Shown here one piece after another: positions 6,689 through 11,591 of a DNA stretch of 11,591 bases (position 1 is its first letter; every line of letters begins with the position of its first letter). The DNA lies in contig DGES01000126.1 of the NCBI GenBank assembly GCA_002386065.1, forward strand, positions 44,855 through 56,445, written 5' to 3'. The notes beneath the pieces are model-generated. The model did no database searches, was not told the origin of the DNA, and saw only the letters and a list, made by a program, of their open reading frames with translations. This DNA comes from Firmicutes bacterium UBA3920 (GTDB lineage: Bacteria; Bacillota; Clostridia; Caldicoprobacterales; Xylanivirgaceae). The translations under genes and the position numbers were made by a program.

Positions 6689-8848
6689 CTAATTTAACTC
6701 TTTTACATCTCTCATTGTAAGGGATATTCTCCCTCGTTCTACATCTACATCTAATACCTTAACTATTACAATATCGCCTACCTGTAACACATCCATAGGA
6801 TGATGAACAAACTTATCAGATAGCTCTGATATATGAACAAGCCCATCTTGGTGTACACCAATATCCACAAATGCCCCAAAATCTACCACATTCCTTACTG
6901 TTCCTTTTAAAATCATATCAGGCTTTAAATCTTCTATCGCCATTATATCAGATCGAAGCATAGGTTTTGGAAGTTCATCTCTCGGATCCCTGCCTGGTTT
7001 TTTGAGTTCCTCTATTATATCCTTTAAAGTAGGCTCTCCAATATCTAGTTCCTCTGCTAATTTTTGAATACCTATCTTCGTAACTCGCTCATCTATATCC
7101 CTTATATCACCCTTTTCCACGTCTTTTAATGTATAATCCAACATAGGTAAAAGCCTCTTTGCAGCCTCGTAGGATTCAGGATGAACACCTGTATTGTCAA
7201 ATATATTCCCACCTCTTGGTATTCTGAGAAAGCCGGCGCACTGTTGAAATGTCTTAATACCCAAACCTTTGACATTTAAAAGTTCATCCCGATTTTTGTA
7301 ACCTCCCTGCTCTTCTCTATATATAACTATATTTTTAGCCACCGTATTACTTATACCGGCCACATATGAAAGAAGTGATGGAGAAGCGGTATTAAGGTCA
7401 ACCCCCACCAAATTTACACAATCCTCCACTACACCTTTCAATGTATCAGCAAGCTTTTTTTGATTTACATCATGTTGATATTGGCCCACACCTATAGACT
7501 TTGGATTTATCTTTACAAGCTCGGCTAGAGGATCCTGAAGTCTGCGAGCAATAGATACAGCACTTCTAAGAGATACATCAAATTCTGGAAATTCCTCTGC
7601 AGCAAGTCTAGATGCCGAATAAACTGATGCCCCTGCCTCACTCACCACCATATATAGGACTTCCCTCTCAAGTTCGCTAATAAGCTCCACTACTACAATC
7701 TCGGTTTCCTTAGATGCAGTTCCATTGCCAATGGCTATAACATCTACGTCGTATTCCAATATAAGCTCCAATAGCTTCGCCTTTGCTTTATCCTTATCAT
7801 GTTCTGGAAGTGTCATATATATAACTGCTGTATCTAGTACATTGCCCATCTGATCTACTACTGCAACCTTGTTTCCTGTCCTATATCCAGGATCTATACC
7901 CATTACTTTCTTATCCTTTACTGGCGGCTGAAGAAGTAGACTCCTTACATTTTTAGCAAATACTTCTATAGCCTGTTCTTCACCCTCCTCAGTAAGTTGT
8001 TTCCGTATCTCCCGCTCTATAGACGGTGCTATGAGACGTCTATATGAATCCGAAGCAGCCATATACACATATTCTTTTGTAAACTCTTCTTTATCTGCCT
8101 CTATCATAGATATAAGCAAATCAATCACTTTTTCATCTTCTACATCTACTTTAACGGACAAATACCCTTCCTTTTCACCTCTATTGATTGCAAGTATCCT
8201 ATGGGGAGCAATCTGTGAAACAGGTTCCTTGTAATCGTAATATATCTCATAGACAGATCTTTCTTCTTTTTCACCTTTAGATACTATACTTGCATTTTTA
8301 TATATATATTCACGTATGGTCTTTCTATAGTCGGCATTATCTGATATATCCTCAGCTATTATATCCATGGCACCTTGTAGAGCATCATTAACTGTTAAAA
8401 CTTCATTAGCCTCATCTATATATTGACCTGCAATACCCTCTACATCCTCTATAGATTTAGTCCATAGCATATTAGCCAAGGGTTCTAAACCTTTTTCTTT
8501 AGCTATAGTAGCTCTGGTACGACGCTTAGGCCTAAATGGTCTATATATGTCATCAAGCTCAGTTAATGTTTTAGCTCCTTGAATTTTTACTAATAATTCA
8601 TCCGTCAACTTATCCTGTTCTTTTATTAATCTTATGATATCCTCCCGACGCTCTTCTAGACTTTTCAAATAGTTCAGTTTTTCATATAATTCTCTCAGTA
8701 CTATATCATCAAGTCCCCCTGTAACCTCTTTTCTGTACCTTGCTATAAAGGGAATTGTATTTCCTTTATCTATTAGATCGACTGTGCGTTTTACTTGTTT
8801 AACACTAATACCTAATTCTTCAGATAACATATCTATAATATCCACCAT
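6689..8848 (-). CDS. tex: Tex family RNA-binding protein (transcription accessory)
   Basis: Tex is a nucleic-acid-binding protein, related to eukaryotic Spt6, linked to transcription and RNA metabolism. I start it at ATG 8846-8848 (719 residues), since AGGAGG at 8857-8862 lies 8 nt upstream; an ATG nine codons earlier overlaps that site. Domains in order: helical N-terminal Tex region with IPFIARYRKEVTGGLDD (about 32-48), a YqgF/RNase H-like domain opening with GIDPGYRTG (317-325), helix-hairpin-helix repeats (about 491-543, including LLNVKGLGIKTFQQCAGFL), and a C-terminal S1 RNA-binding domain (about 642-713) with GTVRNVVDFGAFVDIG. All domains are intact and length fits the family. The promoter lies about 35 bp upstream and the amidohydrolase follows after 21 nt. 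Confidence 0.97.
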   Translation of the reverse strand: MVDIIDMLSEELGISVKQVKRTVDLIDKGNTIPFIARYRKEVTGGLDDIVLRELYEKLNYLKSLEERREDIIRLIKEQDKLTDELLVKIQGAKTLTELDDIYRPFRPKRRTRATIAKEKGLEPLANMLWTKSIEDVEGIAGQYIDEANEVLTVNDALQGAMDIIAEDISDNADYRKTIREYIYKNASIVSKGEKEERSVYEIYYDYKEPVSQIAPHRILAINRGEKEGYLSVKVDVEDEKVIDLLISMIEADKEEFTKEYVYMAASDSYRRLIAPSIEREIRKQLTEEGEEQAIEVFAKNVRSLLLQPPVKDKKVMGIDPGYRTGNKVAVVDQMGNVLDTAVIYMTLPEHDKDKAKAKLLELILEYDVDVIAIGNGTASKETEIVVVELISELEREVLYMVVSEAGASVYSASRLAAEEFPEFDVSLRSAVSIARRLQDPLAELVKINPKSIGVGQYQHDVNQKKLADTLKGVVEDCVNLVGVDLNTASPSLLSYVAGISNTVAKNIVIYREEQGGYKNRDELLNVKGLGIKTFQQCAGFLRIPRGGNIFDNTGVHPESYEAAKRLLPMLDYTLKDVEKGDIRDIDERVTKIGIQKLAEELDIGEPTLKDIIEELKKPGRDPRDELPKPMLRSDIMAIEDLKPDMILKGTVRNVVDFGAFVDIGVHQDGLVHISELSDKFVHHPMDVLQVGDIVIVKVLDVDVERGRISLTMRDVKELN

Positions 8849-8856
8849 TATATAAT

Positions 8857-8862
8857 CCTCCT
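8857..8862 (-). promoter_or_regulatory. Ribosome binding site of tex
   Basis: AGGAGG on the minus strand lies 8 nt before ATG 8846-8848. This decides against the upstream in-frame ATG at 8873-8875, which has no such site. Confidence 0.8.
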
Positions 8863-8884
8863 GATAATTATCCATACTAGAATA

Positions 8885-8913
8885 ATTCTATATCAAAATT
8901 TTCATGTATTCAA
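8885..8913 (-). promoter_or_regulatory. Promoter of tex
   Basis: On the minus strand, TTGAAT (8908-8913) is separated by exactly 17 nt from TAGAAT (8885-8890). Transcription would start near 8878, about 30 nt before the tex ATG, with the ribosome binding site in between. Confidence 0.65.
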
Positions 8914-8939
8914 ATTTTTTAGCATTATTTTTTTAAAAT

Positions 8940-8969
8940 TTGTAATTTTATTCATCAATGTGATATAAT
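8940..8969 (+). promoter_or_regulatory. Plus-strand promoter, extended -10
   Basis: TTGTAA (8940-8945) is followed after 18 nt by TATAAT (8964-8969), preceded by TGA to give TGnTATAAT. A second TATAAT follows at 8975-8980. Transcription would start near 8976, nearly 300 nt before the next plus-strand gene, so this would produce a long leader or a separate small RNA. Confidence 0.5.
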
Positions 8970-9234
8970 GCTAATATAATGTTGTAGATATAGATTTTCA
9001 TAGATAAATATTATATTCAAAATTTACATGAACTTATTTTGCTAAAGTAGAATAAAATATTGCAATTCGCATAGAGCAAATAAGCATACAACTTATATAG
9101 ACAAAATTATAAATTCCATTCGAAGAATCTTTGAGAATATTATACATAGATATACACATTTTATAAAAACTTTGACCATATTGAGAAATTTTTATACTTA
9201 TTGAAGTAGTCAATTATACACATTCCTAAAAATA

Positions 9235-9253
9235 ATGGCATATATTATGCCAT
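9235..9253. repeat. Tight hairpin before the small gene
   Basis: ATGGCATA at 9235-9242 pairs with TATGCCAT at 9246-9253 around a 3-nt loop. It ends 5 nt before AAGGAGGG, so it could be an operator or an RNA hairpin affecting translation of the small gene. It has no T-run, so it is not a terminator. Confidence 0.6.
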
Positions 9254-9273
9254 ATTAGAAGGAGGGAAGTATT

Positions 9274-9465
9274 ATGTCTAAAAAAAGTTTCTTTTTATTT
9301 TTGATTTTGGCCTTATTGGCTATTTTAACTGGTATTTTAGGCTGGATAGGTGTGACTGATTTTGCCCTACCTATATGGTATGCAGTAGTACTAATTATAG
9401 TAGGCATCTGGGGATTCATAGTAAGTCTTAAAACTAAGAAGAAACAAAACGAAGATGAACAATGA
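9274..9465 (+). CDS. Small two-helix membrane protein, function unknown
   Basis: The 63-residue product has two hydrophobic helices, about 6-25 and 33-51, joined by a short loop (WIGVTDFALP). The N-terminus (SKK) and the C-terminal tail (KTKKK followed by an acidic end) are basic next to the membrane, so by the positive-inside rule both ends face the cytoplasm. AAGGAGGG at 9259-9266 is 7 nt before ATG, and a strong hairpin follows 60 bp after the stop; this supports a real gene. I do not recognise the family. It is alone on the plus strand, convergent with the aldolase gene. Its surroundings are unusual: a 14-bp inverted repeat on both sides, a hairpin before the ribosome binding site and a possible 300-nt leader. 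Confidence 0.78.
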   Translation: MSKKSFFLFLILALLAILTGILGWIGVTDFALPIWYAVVLIIVGIWGFIVSLKTKKKQNEDEQ

Positions 9466-9524
9466 GTAAAAGATAAAATATATATTTTGACTACTTCAAT
9501 TTACATCATGGTAGAGGCCTATAG

Positions 9525-9562
9525 ACATAAATATCCTGACAATATTGTCAGGATATTTATGT
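9525..9562. terminator. 38-bp perfect palindrome, probably a bidirectional terminator
   Basis: The 19-bp half-sites are exact reverse complements with no spacer. As RNA, a 16-bp stem closes a 6-nt loop (AATATT), with CCTGAC/GTCAGG as the GC core. The outer stem is A-rich on the left and T-rich on the right, as in a bidirectional terminator, but there is no unbroken U-tract. It lies between two convergent genes, ending 28 bp before the aldolase stop, the expected place for a shared terminator. Confidence 0.75.
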
Positions 9563-9590
9563 AATATCTATTAAATTATTGACCATATTT

Positions 9591-10259
9591 CTAAATGGCA
9601 GGATGTCTTCCTGGCAAATTCATCTGTTTTCTTATCTCATATAGTCTCTTTACTTGCTCCTCATCCAATGCCTTTGGTTCTCCCAAGACATCGCATATAA
9701 AAGTTATCTTAGCGTAGAACTCCAATGATTCCATCTTATGATATGCCTCTTCCAATTCAGTTCCATATGTGAGTGCACCATGATTTTGTAATAATATTGC
9801 ATCATAATCCTGCAAATATTTCGATATTGCATCTGGTATCTCATCAGTAGATGGTGTACCATATCTAGCAATTGGTATCGAACCTAATAATATAACCGAC
9901 TCAGGAATAAGGGGTCTATCAAGGGGCTTATCCATAACCGCATAAGCCGTTCCAAAAGGTGGATGTGCATGTACTACAGCATTAACATCTTTTCTGTCCT
10001 TGTACACCTTAAGATGCATCTTAACCTCAGATGATGGCCTATTTGCACCATTTGTTTTCAAAGTTTCCCCAGCCATATTAACCTTACATATCATATCTGG
10101 TGTCATATAGCCCTTACTCACACCTGTAGGAGTACAGAGTATTTCATCATCACTTATCCTCACTGAAATATTTCCATCATTGGCAGCTACAAAACCATTT
10201 GAATATATTCTCTTTCCTATATCACATATCTGTTTTCTCACTTCATCTTCATTAAACAC
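9591..10259 (-). CDS. Class II sugar-phosphate aldolase, FucA/RhaD type
   Basis: This 222-residue cytoplasmic enzyme is a zinc-dependent class II aldolase of the aldolase/adducin family. Zinc ligands are H97 and H99 (HAHPP) and H160 (QNHGAL); E78 in PSSE fits the catalytic glutamate. ANDGNISVR (26-34) and TPTGVSKG (43-50) are the phosphate-binding loops. In size and motifs it is closest to L-fuculose-1-phosphate aldolase (about 215 residues), and shorter than enterobacterial rhamnulose-1-phosphate aldolase. Such enzymes yield dihydroxyacetone phosphate and L-lactaldehyde. The neighbouring kinase resembles rhamnulokinase, so rhamnulose 1-phosphate is a likely substrate; fuculose 1-phosphate is the alternative, and an epimerase role is possible but less likely. 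The start is GTG 10257-10259 with GAGGTGA 5 nt upstream. It is 131 bp downstream of the DeoR gene. Confidence 0.87.
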   Translation of the reverse strand: MFNEDEVRKQICDIGKRIYSNGFVAANDGNISVRISDDEILCTPTGVSKGYMTPDMICKVNMAGETLKTNGANRPSSEVKMHLKVYKDRKDVNAVVHAHPPFGTAYAVMDKPLDRPLIPESVILLGSIPIARYGTPSTDEIPDAISKYLQDYDAILLQNHGALTYGTELEEAYHKMESLEFYAKITFICDVLGEPKALDEEQVKRLYEIRKQMNLPGRHPAI

Positions 10260-10317
10260 TTAGGTCACCTCTCCTATAAATAGATAATTGTCAATATTAA
10301 AAGCAATTAATAAAATT

Positions 10318-10347
10318 ATTTAATTCATGGACTGCTATTAGTATCAA
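10318..10347 (-). promoter_or_regulatory. Possible promoter of the aldolase gene
   Basis: On the minus strand TTGATA (10342-10347) is followed after 18 nt by TTAAAT (10318-10323), a fair -35 and weak -10. A perfect TTGACA nearer the gene (minus strand, about 10288-10293) would start transcription inside the ribosome binding site or coding region, so it is less likely. Read-through from the DeoR gene is also possible, since no terminator is visible between them. Confidence 0.35.
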
Positions 10348-10390
10348 GCCTAAATAATTATAAAAAATATAACAACTTCATGTATTCTAT

Positions 10391-11152
10391 CTAACTGTAT
10401 ATAATATCTATCCCTTTTTCTTGAAAAAACTGCTCCCAATTTTCTGATAGCTTTTTATCTGTAAATATAGCGTGTATACTATCAAATTCTGTGATATTTA
10501 TGAATGACATTCTGTCAAATTTACTATTATCTAATAATAGATAGGTCTTTTGAGCCCTTTCTACCATAGCCCTTTTTACATAAGCCTCACTGTCATTAGA
10601 TTCTAAAATTCCTTTTTCCATATTTACAGCCTTACAAGAGATAATAGCTTTGTCTACATGGTAACTTCTTATTGCCCTTTCAGATAGATATCCTACAAAA
10701 GAAAGATTTGAATGCCGTAAATCTCCCCCTGTACATATAACCCTTACATTCTCTGCACCGTTTAATTCCAATATCATTTTTACTGAGTTGGTAATAACCG
10801 TAATATTCTTTTTTTTCTTTATATGTTCTGTAAGTTGCAAAGCAGTAGAGCTAGAATCCAACATAAGTGTGTCTCCATCTTCTATAAATTCTGATACTTT
10901 TGAGGCTATAGCCTTTTTTTCCTCTATATTTGTTATCTCACGTACATCAAATGGCAAATCAATGCTTATGCTTTCGCTGAGCACAGCCCCGCCATAAGTC
11001 CTCTTAACTAAACCTTCCCGTTCTAATTTTTCCAAATCTCTCCGTATAGTCTCCTCTGTAACATGAAACCTTTTACTTAAATCTGATACCAAAACACTCT
11101 TTTGCTTCTGTAGAATAGTCATTATCTCTCTTCTTCTTTCAATTGCTAGCAT
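10391..11152 (-). CDS. DeoR-family sugar-responsive transcriptional repressor
   Basis: The 253-residue protein has the classic DeoR layout. An N-terminal winged helix (about 3-58) starts with ERRREIMTILQ and has the recognition helix TEETIRRDLEKLE (32-44) and the wing KRTYGGAV (50-57). A sugar-phosphate-binding DeoRC domain (about 75-235) follows, with DSSST (99-103), TNS (121-123), GGDLR (142-146) and DNSKFDR (208-214). Such repressors usually bind upstream of neighbouring sugar genes and release when a phosphorylated sugar binds, so it probably senses a phosphorylated intermediate of the rhamnose or fucose route and controls rhaB and the aldolase. The ATG has AAGGTGGTG about 10 nt upstream. 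It starts 24 nt after the kinase stop, so the two are likely co-transcribed. Length is normal. Confidence 0.9.
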   Translation of the reverse strand: MLAIERRREIMTILQKQKSVLVSDLSKRFHVTEETIRRDLEKLEREGLVKRTYGGAVLSESISIDLPFDVREITNIEEKKAIASKVSEFIEDGDTLMLDSSSTALQLTEHIKKKKNITVITNSVKMILELNGAENVRVICTGGDLRHSNLSFVGYLSERAIRSYHVDKAIISCKAVNMEKGILESNDSEAYVKRAMVERAQKTYLLLDNSKFDRMSFINITEFDSIHAIFTDKKLSENWEQFFQEKGIDIIYS

Positions 11153-11176
11153 ATTACTTATACACCACCTTCAATA

Positions 11177-11591
11177 TTATGAAGTAATTGGGTTATAGTG
11201 CTTTAGTTTAAAAGAATTTTCAACTATAGCTCTACCCTCTTTTACATCCTCTATATGCCCACTTACAATAAATTGCATAATACTATTACCCATAGTCGAA
11301 GCCTCTATAGGACCAGCTACTATTTCTCTTCCTGTGGCATTAGCCGTCATCTGACATAATAAGGTATCTTGTATACCCCCACCTACCATATTTATCGTCT
11401 CTATATTTCGCCCCAACACATCTTCAAGTTCACTTAGTGTCTTAACATATCTAGATACAATACCATTGTATGCAGCTATAGCTATTTCCCCTAAATCCTT
11501 TGGCTCTCCCTGTTCAGCATCTACACAAAAACCTATAATTTCTTCTATCATATTATCAGGTGCCATAAATCTATCGTCTTCTGGATCTATG
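11177..11591 (-). CDS. rhaB: Rhamnulokinase, C-terminal part (gene runs off the window)
   Basis: The frame is open to the right edge, so only about the last 137 residues are present; an internal ATG at 11564-11566 is not the start. The segment matches the C-terminal half of FGGY carbohydrate kinases, specifically rhamnulokinase: an opening DPEDDRF followed by APDNMIEEI, then MVGGGIQDTLLCQMTANATG and VAGPIEASTMGN. The VGGGIQ loop contributes to ATP binding. FucK and XylB have different residues after the GGG, so RhaB is favoured, but the sugar-binding N-terminal part is not visible. RhaB phosphorylates L-rhamnulose to rhamnulose 1-phosphate, substrate for an aldolase like the one downstream. 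The DeoR gene follows after 24 nt. Confidence 0.85.
   Translation of the reverse strand, partial: IDPEDDRFMAPDNMIEEIIGFCVDAEQGEPKDLGEIAIAAYNGIVSRYVKTLSELEDVLGRNIETINMVGGGIQDTLLCQMTANATGREIVAGPIEASTMGNSIMQFIVSGHIEDVKEGRAIVENSFKLKHYNPITS

Larger units (their letters stand above)
8876..9273. other. 398-bp AT-rich non-coding region between diverging genes
   Basis: No ORF with a ribosome binding site is found here on either strand. The left side holds the tex promoter (minus) and a plus-strand promoter with a perfect extended -10. The right side holds one perfect DnaA box (TTATACACA, 9214-9222), an 8-of-9 match at 9150-9158, one arm of a 14-bp inverted repeat (9200-9213) and a tight hairpin (9235-9253) just before the ribosome binding site of the next gene. 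TTGACC at 9172-9177 could be a -35 nearer the gene, with TACTTA 17 nt later or TATACT 15 nt later. The middle (about 8985-9150) shows nothing I can name. Confidence 0.6.
9200..9500. repeat. 14-bp perfect inverted repeat flanking the small gene
   Basis: ATTGAAGTAGTCAA at 9200-9213 is the exact reverse complement of TTGACTACTTCAAT at 9487-9500. The arms enclose the 63-residue gene with its ribosome binding site. Similarity stops sharply at both ends of the arms. There is no transposase and no clear target-site duplication, so this could be the ends of a miniature element, two operator half-sites, or a chance match. Confidence 0.7.

Noticed and set aside
10288..10293. Perfect TTGACA on the minus strand as aldolase promoter
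   Set aside because: The matching -10 would fall on the ribosome binding site, and transcription would start at or after the GTG codon.

Overview
The window looks like chromosome from a low-GC, Gram-positive anaerobe of the Clostridia type. The evidence is AT-rich intergenic DNA, strong AGGAGG-type ribosome binding sites, TTGACA/TATAAT-type promoters, GTG and TTG starts, a tsaE-tsaB-rimI operon, a YhcV-like CBS protein, a Lit/DUF1461 membrane protein and a rhamnulokinase-DeoR-aldolase locus. I cannot name the species. Nearly every gene lies on the minus strand; only two small membrane-protein genes lie on the plus strand.

Layout from left to right. 1-487: a terminator and a two-CBS-domain protein with a TTG start. 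488-744: an intergenic region holding four perfect DnaA boxes in one orientation, plus an AT-rich tract. 722-1782: tsaD, whose terminator overlaps its own stop codon. 1878-2060 (+): a 60-residue, very hydrophobic protein with an internal repeat. 2095-4495: the operon tsaE, tsaB, rimI and a Lit-like membrane protein, read right to left from a promoter inside the end of the next gene. 4543-5361: a PhnP-like metallo-beta-lactamase-fold hydrolase. 5510-8848: tex followed closely by an amidohydrolase. 8876-9273: a non-coding stretch with diverging promoters. 9274-9465 (+): a 63-residue two-helix membrane protein, flanked by a 14-bp inverted repeat and followed by a 38-bp perfect palindrome. 9591-11591: class II sugar-phosphate aldolase, DeoR repressor and the end of a rhamnulokinase.

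Functionally, TsaE, TsaB and TsaD together form the bacterial threonylcarbamoyl-transfer complex that makes t6A37 on ANN-decoding tRNAs; RimI is the usual neighbour. Here tsaD is cut off from the other three by the Lit-like gene and an opposing small gene. The right-hand genes form a deoxysugar (probably rhamnose or fucose) module: a kinase phosphorylates the ketose, an aldolase splits it, and a DeoR regulator controls expression. The most unexpected signal is the DnaA-box cluster beside tsaD. It is a candidate DnaA-titration or DnaA-regulated site, and less likely an origin, since no dnaA, dnaN or rpmH is in view. I see no defence system, CRISPR array, transposase, rRNA or tRNA.
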